Shown: positions 47,621 to 54,833 of the stretch, one piece after another | Numbering within the stretch: the stretch's first letter is position 1 | How the letters are laid out: each line of letters begins with the position of its first letter | Source of the DNA: Streptomyces marincola | GTDB taxonomy: Bacteria > Actinomycetota > Actinomycetes > Streptomycetales > Streptomycetaceae | DNA length: 64,000 nt | Assembly (NCBI RefSeq): GCF_020410765.1 | Contig: NZ_CP084541.1 | Coordinates: forward strand, 5,227,001 to 5,291,000 | Direction: 5' to 3' | Notes under the pieces: model-generated | Databases searched by the model: none | What the model was told of the DNA's origin: nothing | The model's input: only the letters and a program-made list of their open reading frames with translations | Position numbers and translations under genes: made by a program

Positions 47621-48400
47621 ATGAGTGCGGAAGAGGGCGTCGAGGAACTCCTGCCCCGGATCACACCCGACCGCCCGGACGTCTACGAGCGGCTGCTCGC
47701 CGCCCTCGCCGCGAGCGAGGTGCTGATGCTCCTGTGGCACGGGCGGCCGGGGGAGCCCGGGGCGCAGTACGGCAGCGTCGAGGTGGCGGGGCACGGCTAC
47801 GCGCCGTGCGTGACGTCCGGCCGCGAGCTGGCGGCGAGCGGCTGGACGCGCGCGCACGAGGTGGTCGGCGGCCGGGACATCGCCGCCGCCCTGTACCCGG
47901 AGCACTGGGGCCTGTGGCTCAATCCGCACGCCCCGGGCGGCGGCCTCGGCATCCCCTGGCTCGACCTGCGCCGGGTCGCAGGCGGCCTCGACCGGCTGCC
48001 CGCGGGACCGCTGCGGATCAGCGAGCCCAGCGTCCGCGCGGACGCGTTCTACGCGCGGCTCACGGCGCACGCCCGGCGCACGCCGGTGCTGCGCAGCCTG
48101 CGCCGCGCCTGGGTGCGCCCGGCGGTCGGGCCCGCGTACCTGGTGATCGGCCTGGACGTGGACGACGCGGGGGAGCGCACGGCCGAAACGGTGCGGGACA
48201 TGATGCGGCAGGCCGTGGCGGCGGTGCCGGACGGGCTGCCGGTCGGCACGGTGGCGATGGCGGACGCGTTCGACCCGGTCGCGATGTGGCTGCGGGCCAA
48301 CGCGCGGCCGTTCTACGACCGCGACGCGCCGGCCCGCGGTGACGGGCCCGGCCAGGACGGGCCCCGGCCGCACGGCTACGGCTACCCGCGGCCCTACTGA
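47621..48400 (+). CDS. SseB-like protein, copy 2
   Basis: A 259-residue distant relative of the preceding gene. The two share the C-terminal plan, here PVGTVAMADAFDPVAMWLRANARPFYDRDA, while the N-terminal half differs (VYERLLAALAASEVLMLLWHG). A Gly/Pro/Tyr-rich tail ends the protein. ATG at 47621 is preceded by GAGGAGG at about 10 bases. The tandem arrangement suggests an old duplication and a possible heteromeric function. Confidence 0.82.
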   Translation: MSAEEGVEELLPRITPDRPDVYERLLAALAASEVLMLLWHGRPGEPGAQYGSVEVAGHGYAPCVTSGRELAASGWTRAHEVVGGRDIAAALYPEHWGLWLNPHAPGGGLGIPWLDLRRVAGGLDRLPAGPLRISEPSVRADAFYARLTAHARRTPVLRSLRRAWVRPAVGPAYLVIGLDVDDAGERTAETVRDMMRQAVAAVPDGLPVGTVAMADAFDPVAMWLRANARPFYDRDAPARGDGPGQDGPRPHGYGYPRPY

Positions 48401-48528
48401 CGTCACGCCGCGTGGCCCGCGGCCGGGGTCGGCGGCCCGGCGGACACCGGAGGCCGGGGGGTTTCGGCCGGGCACCCTGGGTACCCGAAAGTCCTACAGC
48501 CCCGAGAAGCTCCGAGAGGGGACGCTGC

Positions 48529-49002
48529 ATGTACGCCATCAAGAGCACGCTGCCGGACGCCACGCTGAAGACGGTGGGGGAGGCGCTTCAGGGCGCGCTG
48601 GTGGACTTGATCGACCTCTCCCTGATCGCCAAGCAGACCCACTGGAACGTTCTCGGTCCCAGGTTCCGCTCGGTCCACCTCCAGCTCGACGAGGTCGTGG
48701 ACATCGCGCGCTCGCACTCCGACACGGTGGCCGAGCGCGCGGCGGCCCTCGGCCTCTCGCCCGACGGCCGCGCGGCCACGGTCGCCTCCGGCACCGGCAT
48801 CGGCGCGGTGCCCGAGGGCTGGCAGAAGGACACCGACGCCGTCCGCACCCTGGTCGACGCGCTCGGCGCGGTCATCGTCCGGATGCGGGAACGCCTGGAC
48901 GAGGTCGGCCCGGTCGACTCGGTGAGCGAGGACGTGCTGATCCAGATCACCAAGGACCTGGAGAAGCACCACTGGATGTTCCAGGCCGAGAACGAGGGCT
49001 GA
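48529..49002 (+). CDS. dps: Dps-family ferritin-like DNA-protection protein
   Basis: A 157-residue Dps protein that forms a dodecamer, oxidises and stores iron and protects DNA. The intersubunit ferroxidase site is visible: AKQTHWNVLGPRFRSVHLQLDEVVD, read in two parts, gives the two His residues and the Asp, and SDTVAERAAALG carries the Asp and Glu. The N-terminal tail is short and has few basic residues, so DNA binding may be weak. ATG at 48529 is preceded by GAGAGGGG. A large hairpin lies about 140 bases downstream. Confidence 0.93.
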   Translation: MYAIKSTLPDATLKTVGEALQGALVDLIDLSLIAKQTHWNVLGPRFRSVHLQLDEVVDIARSHSDTVAERAAALGLSPDGRAATVASGTGIGAVPEGWQKDTDAVRTLVDALGAVIVRMRERLDEVGPVDSVSEDVLIQITKDLEKHHWMFQAENEG

Positions 49003-49045
49003 GGTCAGAGCCCTGAAACACTGTCCGGCCTGGGAAGACAGCCGT

Positions 49046-49066
49046 CACGCCACGTGACGTGGCGTG
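49046..49066. repeat. perfect 10-bp palindrome with 1-base centre
   Basis: CACGCCACGT (49046-49055), G, then ACGTGGCGTG (49057-49066). The length and symmetry suit a dimeric regulator site. It lies 44 bases after dps and about 230 bases before the HEPN-like gene. Confidence 0.55.
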
Positions 49067-49140
49067 CCGTCGTTTACCCGGAACGCGACGGAAGAACGCC
49101 GGAATTCGCCGCCCGACCGGAAGGATTCCGGAAAGCGGCA

Positions 49141-49179
49141 GGCCCCGGCCCGCCCCTCCCGGAGGGGGCGGCCGGGGCC
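49141..49179. terminator. long GC hairpin, probable terminator of dps
   Basis: GGCCCCGGCC (49141-49150) pairs with GGCCGGGGCC (49170-49179), and GCCCC with GGGGGC inside. The near-perfect stem of about 15 bp separates dps from the following operon. Confidence 0.75.
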
Positions 49180-49284
49180 CGCGCGCGCGTGCGTACGGCC
49201 GCCGTGGGTACGGAACTCCCGGAAGACTCATCGAACGGGCGGACGAGCCGCCTTCCGGCCGGGCGGTCGAACCGATCACCCCTC

Positions 49285-49290
49285 TAAGAT
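49285..49290 (+). promoter_or_regulatory. likely -10 box, leaderless start of the HEPN/KGGVGR operon
   Basis: TAAGAT ends seven bases before the ATG at 49298, so the operon mRNA should be leaderless. No clear -35 hexamer is seen, which suggests activator dependence or another sigma factor. Confidence 0.5.
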
Positions 49291-49297
49291 CCCCGTC

Positions 49298-49777
49298 ATG
49301 TCGGGGAAGCCACCGGAGCACCACTTTGCCCGCGCCGCCGAGCGGCACTACCGGGACGCCCTCTATCTCCACCAGGACGGACGTCTGGCGAATGCCGACC
49401 ACCACTTCGGCATAGCCGTCGAGTGCGCCTTGAAGAGCCTGCTCATCAGGTTCACAGCCGTCAGCATGCGTCCCAGGCAGGCCAGCGCGAAGCCCGCGAC
49501 GATGCCCTGGGCGCAGGACCCGGTCACAGGAAAAGTGCATACCTACAGCCATCTTCCGTGGGTCGCGACCGATGTGTCACTCCTGACCCATGGCAGGTCG
49601 GCGACCCGTCTCGGCGCCGCGCTCGGACAGCTCTCCGCGTTCGACTCCTGGTCGGTCCACGATCGCTACCTCGACGCTTCCGACGTGGTGGTACAGGATG
49701 TGGCGCGTCGGCGTACCGTAGCCGGAGAGATCATCTCCGTGCATGAACACGCCCTGATCACCGGAAGGTCTCCGTGA
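49298..49777 (+). CDS. HEPN-like small protein, first gene of a three-gene conflict-type operon
   Basis: A 159-residue protein. Its first 50 residues (HHFARAAERHYRDALYL, RLANADHHFGIAVECALKSLL) have the HEPN-like pattern of two amphipathic helices with a conserved AxExxLK-type end. No RX4-6H RNase motif is visible, so it may be a non-catalytic sensor or scaffold. The rest has a Trp/His-rich middle and a helical end (RYLDASDVVVQDVARRR). The ATG at 49298 is supported by a TAAGAT box seven bases upstream. It overlaps the next gene by four bases (GTGA). Codon use is more relaxed than in the flanks. Confidence 0.8.
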   Translation: MSGKPPEHHFARAAERHYRDALYLHQDGRLANADHHFGIAVECALKSLLIRFTAVSMRPRQASAKPATMPWAQDPVTGKVHTYSHLPWVATDVSLLTHGRSATRLGAALGQLSAFDSWSVHDRYLDASDVVVQDVARRRTVAGEIISVHEHALITGRSP

Positions 49778-51162
49778 CCCTCAGCTCCGACCCCGTTCGC
49801 TTCGATGACGCCCGCCCCCGAGCCATGGCCGTCGCACGCGAGGTGGCGGCGGAGGGACTGGACGTGCTGCTCGTGCGCGATGTGACGGGCCGGTTCACCC
49901 TTCTCATCGACGATCGCGAACGGGCGGTTCCTGTCGGCCGGGAGGACGCATGGGGGCGTCACCTGGCCGAGGAACTTCGGCAGTACGTCGGCGACCGGCC
50001 AGTAGTTCTCGCCTCCGGCCTCTTCTCGGCGGAGGACTTGCTGCGTTCCGCTCGGGCCTTCCCCGACCCGGTCCCACGGCCACGCGGTGGCGTGGGAAGC
50101 GTCCGACTTCTGGACAACACCGTGGTCGGGGAGGATTGGGCGCGGGTCTCCGCGCCCGCTCCCAGCGCCGACGGCTCACTGACGCACCGCACCGCTCTCT
50201 ACGGTTTCAAGGGCGGTGTGGGGCGCACGACAGCCACCGCCGTTCTCGCTCGCCACCTCGCCGACCAGGGGCACATCGTCCTCGTCGTGGACCTCGACCT
50301 CGAATCGCCGGGTGTGGGCCCGCTCCTCGCGGGGGAAGCCCACATGCCCTTCCATGGCCTTGTCGATCATCTCGTCGAATCCGCCGTCGACAACGCGGAC
50401 GGTCTGGACCTGGTGGCGATGACCGGCTACACCCCGGCCTCCGGCCGGGGCGAGATCTGGGTGGCTCCCGCGAGGGGCCGCCAGCGTGCCGAGGGCGTCC
50501 CGTACTCCTATGTGGACAAGCTCAACAGGGTCTACGCCGATACTCCGGGTGCGCATTTCGGCGATCGGCTGGAGAACTCCGTGCGCGCGTGCGAGCGCGC
50601 TGTCGAGCGTGACGGTGAGAGCGGGCGCAGACCGGACGTGGTCCTCCTGGACAGCAGGGCAGGAATCCACGACATCGCCGCCGTCGCGATCTCCCGGCTG
50701 TGCGACCTCGCCCTGCTGTTCGGCGCGGACAACCGGCAGACATGGAGTGGGTACGGGGATCTGTTCGCGGCCTGGCACGCTTCAGGACAGGCCCGGGCGA
50801 TCAGGGAGAAGTTGCGCATGGTGGCCTCCATGGTGCCGGATTCTCCGCAACAGCCACTGAGAACGTATCTGGACTCGTTCCGTGAACACTCCTGGGAAGC
50901 GTTCTCCATTCTCTACGATGATGATGCGCCCGAACCGGACACGGGGGAGCTCATTCCCGGAGCCTTCTTCCCCACGCCGGAGGACGATTCGGCCCCGCAC
51001 TACCCGATCCCTATTCTCTTCGAGCCCGGCCTTGTCGGCCTGGATGCCGATGGTGCGCCGGGCTGGCAGGAACGCGCTTTTGTGCAGGCGGCTTATCAGG
51101 AATTCCTTGCGAAGACGACCCGTCTGATCACTGCGATCCCCGAGGGCGGAGGAGAACGATGA
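49774..51162 (+). CDS. MinD/ParA-like ATPase with variant P-loop KGGVGRT
   Basis: A 462-residue deviant-Walker-A ATPase. Residues 1-135 form an unassigned N-terminal domain. The P-loop YGFKGGVGRTTAT (about 143-155) keeps the signature Lys146 but has Arg151 where MinD/ParA have the phosphate-binding Lys. LVVDLDLESPGVGPLL (about 170-185) is the A-prime/switch motif, and DVVLLDSRAGIHDIAA is Walker B-like with DxRxG. KGGVGR-variant ATPases are a known family linked in comparative studies with conflict systems; their biochemistry is unclear. The GTG start at 49774 overlaps the HEPN gene, and the stop overlaps the third gene. It probably works as a switch between the two partners. Confidence 0.85.
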   Translation: MTLSSDPVRFDDARPRAMAVAREVAAEGLDVLLVRDVTGRFTLLIDDRERAVPVGREDAWGRHLAEELRQYVGDRPVVLASGLFSAEDLLRSARAFPDPVPRPRGGVGSVRLLDNTVVGEDWARVSAPAPSADGSLTHRTALYGFKGGVGRTTATAVLARHLADQGHIVLVVDLDLESPGVGPLLAGEAHMPFHGLVDHLVESAVDNADGLDLVAMTGYTPASGRGEIWVAPARGRQRAEGVPYSYVDKLNRVYADTPGAHFGDRLENSVRACERAVERDGESGRRPDVVLLDSRAGIHDIAAVAISRLCDLALLFGADNRQTWSGYGDLFAAWHASGQARAIREKLRMVASMVPDSPQQPLRTYLDSFREHSWEAFSILYDDDAPEPDTGELIPGAFFPTPEDDSAPHYPIPILFEPGLVGLDADGAPGWQERAFVQAAYQEFLAKTTRLITAIPEGGGER

Positions 51163-52625
51163 CCACCGCACTGACGGCCGAGGAGTACCGTGAGCTCTTC
51201 GCGGCAGCCCTGCCGCAAGCCACGGACGCCGACACCATCCTGCCCGATCTGCACACACTGTTCACTCCGGACAGCCACCGCGCGGCGCTGTACGTGGACA
51301 GCACCGTGGTGCGCGGTGGGCGAGGGGTCGGCAAGACCTTTTGGTACCGCTCGCTTCTCGACGACACCTTGCGCCGCGTCGCAGCCGAGGAATACGGCAT
51401 CGAGCGATTGCGCCGTCTCATCGTCCACCAAGGCTACGGGGCGTCGATCCAGCCCGAGTTGTACCCGGGGCCCGGCGTCCTCCGGCAATTGACGGAGGAG
51501 GGGGTAAGGCCCTACGACCTGTGGCACGCCGTGCTGCTCTCGGCTCTCGGTCAGCCCGAACTCCGGGACAGGGAATGGCACGACCGTGCCGCCTGGGTCC
51601 GCGCCAATCCCGGTGCCGCGGAACGCACGATCCAGCGGGCCGACCGGCAGGCACAGGAGGAGGGCGTCATCCATCTGGTCCTCTTCGACGCCCTGGAACA
51701 CCTGCACCGCGTCCGTTCCCAGGCCGATCGCCTCGTCGGGGGCATCCTGGAACTGGCCCTCGCGATGCGCCTGGGGACACGCAACATCCGGTGCAAGGTC
51801 TTCATTCGCCCTGACATGTTCGACGGTGCGCTGCTCCACTTCCCCGACGCCTCGAAGCTGACCGCCAACGCGGCGGCCCTCACCTGGTCCCGCGCCAATC
51901 TGTACGGTCTCCTTTTCCACTACCTCGGCAACATGGACAACGAATACGCGGCTCGGTTTCGTCGCATCAGCGGTGACTGGCAGACGGAGATCGATGGGCA
52001 GCGGTACACTCCGCCTGCCTTGCTGCGCGGCGACGAGCGTTTCCAGGGCGAACATTTCACGCGCATCGCCGGGCCGTACATGGGGGCCAACTACCGCAAG
52101 GGAAACACCTATACCTGGCTGCCCAACCACCTGATGGACGGCGTGGAGCAAGTAAGCCCGCGAAGTTTCCTGAGCGCTTTGGACAAGGCGGTCGCGGAAA
52201 CGCGCGGCAAGTATGCGGGCCACGAGTTCGCGATTCATCACGAGGGCATTCGCCGAGGTGTGCAGACGGCGTCCGAGACACGGGTGCGCGAGGTCGGTGA
52301 AGACATGCCCTGGGTCCAATTGGCCGTCCGCCCACTCGTGGGCAAACAGGTGCCCATCGATCAGAGCGCGGTCCTCGAACTGTGGCAGGAAGCCAAATTG
52401 TCCGACGAGCTGCGGCGGGAGGCGGAACGGTACGGGACCGAGGACGAGGAGACCGTTGTGCGCTCCGGACCGCGGTACCCGGGGGACCCGGAGAGCCTCA
52501 TCGAGGAGCTGATGAGTCTCGGCGTGATGCGCCGACGCCGTGACGGCCGCATCGACCTGCCCGATGTGTACCGCATCGCCTTCAACATCGGCCGTAAGGG
52601 AGGCGTTCTCCGCGTCGTGGACTAG
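51159..52625 (+). CDS. P-loop ATPase, third gene of the HEPN/KGGVGR operon
   Basis: A 488-residue P-loop NTPase. Walker A is VRGGRGVGKTFWYRS (Lys59-Thr60) and a hydrophobic strand ending in Asp, VIHLVLFDALEHL (about 168-180), is the likely Walker B. IRPDMFDG follows like a sensor strand. The middle (about 215-330) is of unknown fold. The C-terminal 70 residues (SLIEELMSLGVMRRRRDGRIDLPDVYR, read in two parts) look like a winged helix. The layout is reminiscent of AAA/STAND-type ATPases of conflict systems. The ATG at 51159 overlaps the preceding stop (ATGA). No effector nuclease or membrane domain is obvious, so the effector may be this protein or the HEPN-like one. Confidence 0.8.
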   Translation: MTTALTAEEYRELFAAALPQATDADTILPDLHTLFTPDSHRAALYVDSTVVRGGRGVGKTFWYRSLLDDTLRRVAAEEYGIERLRRLIVHQGYGASIQPELYPGPGVLRQLTEEGVRPYDLWHAVLLSALGQPELRDREWHDRAAWVRANPGAAERTIQRADRQAQEEGVIHLVLFDALEHLHRVRSQADRLVGGILELALAMRLGTRNIRCKVFIRPDMFDGALLHFPDASKLTANAAALTWSRANLYGLLFHYLGNMDNEYAARFRRISGDWQTEIDGQRYTPPALLRGDERFQGEHFTRIAGPYMGANYRKGNTYTWLPNHLMDGVEQVSPRSFLSALDKAVAETRGKYAGHEFAIHHEGIRRGVQTASETRVREVGEDMPWVQLAVRPLVGKQVPIDQSAVLELWQEAKLSDELRREAERYGTEDEETVVRSGPRYPGDPESLIEELMSLGVMRRRRDGRIDLPDVYRIAFNIGRKGGVLRVVD

Positions 52626-52642
52626 CCTTCGCCCCCGGCCGC

Positions 52643-53428
52643 TCAGCGGACGAACAGCATGTGGCCGATCGCCGCGAGCCCGATGACCACGATCAGGGCG
52701 CGCAGCAGGGCCGGCCGGAGCCGGCGGCCGACGCGGGCGCCCACGACTCCGCCCGCCGTGGCGCCGGCCGCGATGAGCAGCACGGCCGTCCAGTCGATCG
52801 AGTCCCACGCCACGATCATGAAGACGATCGCGGCGATCAGGTTGACGGTCATCACCAGCAGGTTCTTGAGCGCGTTGAGCGACTGCACGGACGCGGTCGT
52901 CACGAGGCCGAGCAGGCCGACGATCAGGATGCCCTGCGCGGCACCGAAGTAGCCGCCGTAGACGCCCAGCAGGAACACGCCGGCCGCGATGCCCGCCAGC
53001 CGGCGGGAGGACAGCCCCTCGGCCCAACCGGCGGTGCCCGCGCGGCGCGCCTGCCCGCGTTGCACGAAGGGCCCGGCGACGACCATGAGCAGTCCCGCGC
53101 CGATCAGGGCGGGCACGATCGTGTCGAACGCCTCGGACGGCAGGGCGAGCAGCAGCAGCGCGCCGGTGATGCCGCCCGCGATCGACGCCGGCAGGAGGGC
53201 GCGGGCGGCCGTGCGGCTCTCGCGCAGTTCGCGCCGGTAGCCGATGGTGCCCGAGAGGCTGCCGCCGACAAGACCGATCGTGTTGGAGATGTTGGCGACC
53301 AGGGGCGAGTACCCGCACAGGAGGAGGACGGGGAAGGACACCAGCGTGCCCGAGCCCACCACCACGTTGATCATCCCGGCCCAGAAGCCGGCGCCCAGGA
53401 CGGCCGGCGCCTCCCACCAGGCGGTCAA
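52643..53428 (-). CDS. TauE/SafE-family membrane permease
   Basis: A 261-residue protein with about eight membrane helices in two repeats, typical of TauE/SafE (DUF81) sulfite/sulfonate or organosulfur exporters. The repeat signatures are AGMINVVVGSGTLVSFP and LGVYGGYFGAAQGILIV. The only in-frame start near the first helix is TTG at 53428 with GTGAGG close upstream; it overlaps the stop of the 98-codon gene by four bases (TTGA). The substrate is unknown. It converges on the three-gene operon. Confidence 0.88.
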   Translation of the reverse strand: MTAWWEAPAVLGAGFWAGMINVVVGSGTLVSFPVLLLCGYSPLVANISNTIGLVGGSLSGTIGYRRELRESRTAARALLPASIAGGITGALLLLALPSEAFDTIVPALIGAGLLMVVAGPFVQRGQARRAGTAGWAEGLSSRRLAGIAAGVFLLGVYGGYFGAAQGILIVGLLGLVTTASVQSLNALKNLLVMTVNLIAAIVFMIVAWDSIDWTAVLLIAAGATAGGVVGARVGRRLRPALLRALIVVIGLAAIGHMLFVR

Positions 53429-53721
53429 CGCCTCACCCGCCTCCGCCGTACCGGCCGCCACCGCCAGGTGGCGCGGTCGCCGCGCAGGGTCATGACCGCA
53501 CTGGTGACGGTGGCCACGGGTGTGCCGTCGGGCGGCGACGCGGTCCCCGAGTCGACGGTCTCGGAGCCGCGCAGCCGGGAGAGCGCCGTCGGGTAGCGCA
53601 TGTGGGTGCGCTGTCCCGGCCGGGGCGTTCCCGCGAGCTGCCCGCGCAGCTGGGCGAGCACGGGCAGGTCGGCGGCCGGTGGCGCGGATCGCCGGGCACT
53701 CGCCGGTGCGTCTCGTTCCAT
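53425..53721 (-). CDS. small hypothetical protein coupled to the TauE/SafE gene
   Basis: A 98-residue protein of unknown function. The end is basic (TLRGDRATWRWRPVRRRR), the start Ala/Pro-rich, with no membrane helix or signal peptide. It is kept because TAGCCT on the minus strand lies six bases before the ATG at 53721, typical of a leaderless gene, and because its stop overlaps the TauE start. It would serve as the translational lead of that permease. No family is recognised and it could still be a GC shadow. Confidence 0.45.
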   Translation of the reverse strand: MERDAPASARRSAPPAADLPVLAQLRGQLAGTPRPGQRTHMRYPTALSRLRGSETVDSGTASPPDGTPVATVTSAVMTLRGDRATWRWRPVRRRRVRR

Positions 53722-53830
53722 GGCGCCAGGCTATCCGCGCCGCGGCAGGACCAGCAGAGGATGACGAGCTGCGCGCGCCGGTCCGGGCTGGACGGCTGCC
53801 GCAGGGGACGCGCCTGCGTAGCCTGAACGG

Positions 53831-54418
53831 GTGTCCCCTGCCGCGGTGTACCGCCTGCTGCCGCGCCCGACCGGCGCCCGGCACCTCTCCCTCGGGCCCT
53901 CGCTCGACCGCCTGATGACCTGGCAGTACTACGGCTGGCGCGAGGCGGGACCGCTGCCCGCCGTCTTCGAGGGCGAGTGGCGGGGCGACCCGGGGGCGCG
54001 CCCGTCCGCGTTCCCCTCGGGGGACCCCGGCGCCCCGGTGCTCGGGCCTCGGGTGGCGGACGCGGTGGGCGAGGACCTGCTGGCCGCCGGCAGCCTCAGG
54101 CCGGTGGTGATCAACGGCACGGACGCCGAGGGGTACGTGCTGTATGTCGTGGACCGGGTGGCGGACTGCCTCGACGTGTCGGCGTCCCTGCTGTCGCGGG
54201 AGCAGCCGCGCGTGATCCACCGGGCCGCGTTCCGGCCCGAGGCGCTGCCGGCGGGGTTGCCGGCGTTCCGCGTTCCGCAGTCCCCGTGCGTCGTGTACTG
54301 GAACGGCCCGATGGCCGAACGCCTGGCCACGCTGCTCGGCGCAGACGTGGAACTGAGCCCGGTCTGGCCCCGGGCCGCCCAGGACCGTGCTCGGCGACAG
54401 GGCCCCAGGAGGCCCTGA
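53831..54418 (+). CDS. Imm11/DUF1629-like orphan protein
   Basis: A 195-residue cytosolic protein from GTG 53831, with TAGCCT six bases upstream that suggests a leaderless mRNA. The pattern VLGPRVADAVGEDLL, then GYVLYVVDRVADCLDVSAS and later VYWNGPMAERL resembles the DUF1629/Imm11 immunity-protein group, which protects cells from polymorphic toxins. No toxin gene is adjacent. The match is a pattern impression and needs a profile search, so function stays open. Confidence 0.6.
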   Translation: MSPAAVYRLLPRPTGARHLSLGPSLDRLMTWQYYGWREAGPLPAVFEGEWRGDPGARPSAFPSGDPGAPVLGPRVADAVGEDLLAAGSLRPVVINGTDAEGYVLYVVDRVADCLDVSASLLSREQPRVIHRAAFRPEALPAGLPAFRVPQSPCVVYWNGPMAERLATLLGADVELSPVWPRAAQDRARRQGPRRP

Positions 54419-54489
54419 GCCGCCTCGCGCCCCCACTCGGCTGCGTCGTCGGGGCTGCGCGGGCGCGCGCGGGGGTGCACGCTGGGCGC

Positions 54490-54696
54490 ATGACCAGGGT
54501 GCGCATCATCGTCTACCCCCTCACCGGAGGCGGGGGCCGCCGGGTGCGCGCGAACGGCGAGATCCTCGGCCGGGCCAGGTCACTGGGCGAACTGCTCGAA
54601 TTCCTGCGCCGCGCCGGGCTCGACCCGGAGGACGTGGACCTGCGCGACCCCGAGCTGTTCGAGTGGCGCGGGGGCGGTCCCGACATCTGGGAGTAG
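54490..54696 (+). CDS. small conserved-looking protein of unknown function
   Basis: A 68-residue protein (MTRVRIIVYPLTGGGGRRV...) with an N-terminal beta-strand, a predicted helix (SLGELLEFLRRAGLD) and an acidic end finishing GGGPDIWE. It shares no motif with its neighbours. The start is the first ATG after a 71-base gap; no strong ribosome site is visible. Composition and lack of low complexity argue for a real gene. The shape is a beta-alpha-type mini-domain; no family is recognised. Confidence 0.6.
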   Translation: MTRVRIIVYPLTGGGGRRVRANGEILGRARSLGELLEFLRRAGLDPEDVDLRDPELFEWRGGGPDIWE

Positions 54697-54719
54697 CGCC
54701 CGCGCGCCACCCCCGAGCC

Positions 54720-54784
54720 TCCCGCGCCCGCGCGCCGTCCCGAGCCGTCCCGACCGTCCCGCGCCCGCGCGCCGTCCCGAGCCG
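54720..54784. repeat. two 28-base direct repeats
   Basis: A 28-base C/G-rich unit beginning TCCCGCGCCCGCGCGCC occurs at 54720-54747 and again at 54757-54784, period 37, with no mismatch. It lies between the 68-residue gene and the glycerate kinase stop. Recent local duplication is the simplest explanation. Confidence 0.7.
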
Positions 54785-54833
54785 CCGTGCGCCCGGTCGC
54801 GGCCCCGGCGGCCCCGCTGGTCCCGCCCGTGCC

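Larger units (their letters stand above)
49003..49297. other. intergenic region between dps and the HEPN/KGGVGR operon
   Basis: It holds a perfect palindrome (49046-49066), a long terminator-like hairpin (49141-49179) and a TAAGAT promoter box (49285-49290). The frame of the next gene is open through the region, but no start codon there has a ribosome site. Confidence 0.6.

Noticed and set aside
49064..49297. N-terminal extension of the HEPN-like protein
   Set aside because: The frame is open, but it covers the terminator hairpin, is Arg/Pro-rich and lacks a ribosome site; the TAAGAT box supports the ATG at 49298.
49298..49777. Active HEPN ribonuclease
   Set aside because: No RX4-6H motif is found in the 159 residues, so catalytic RNase activity was not claimed.
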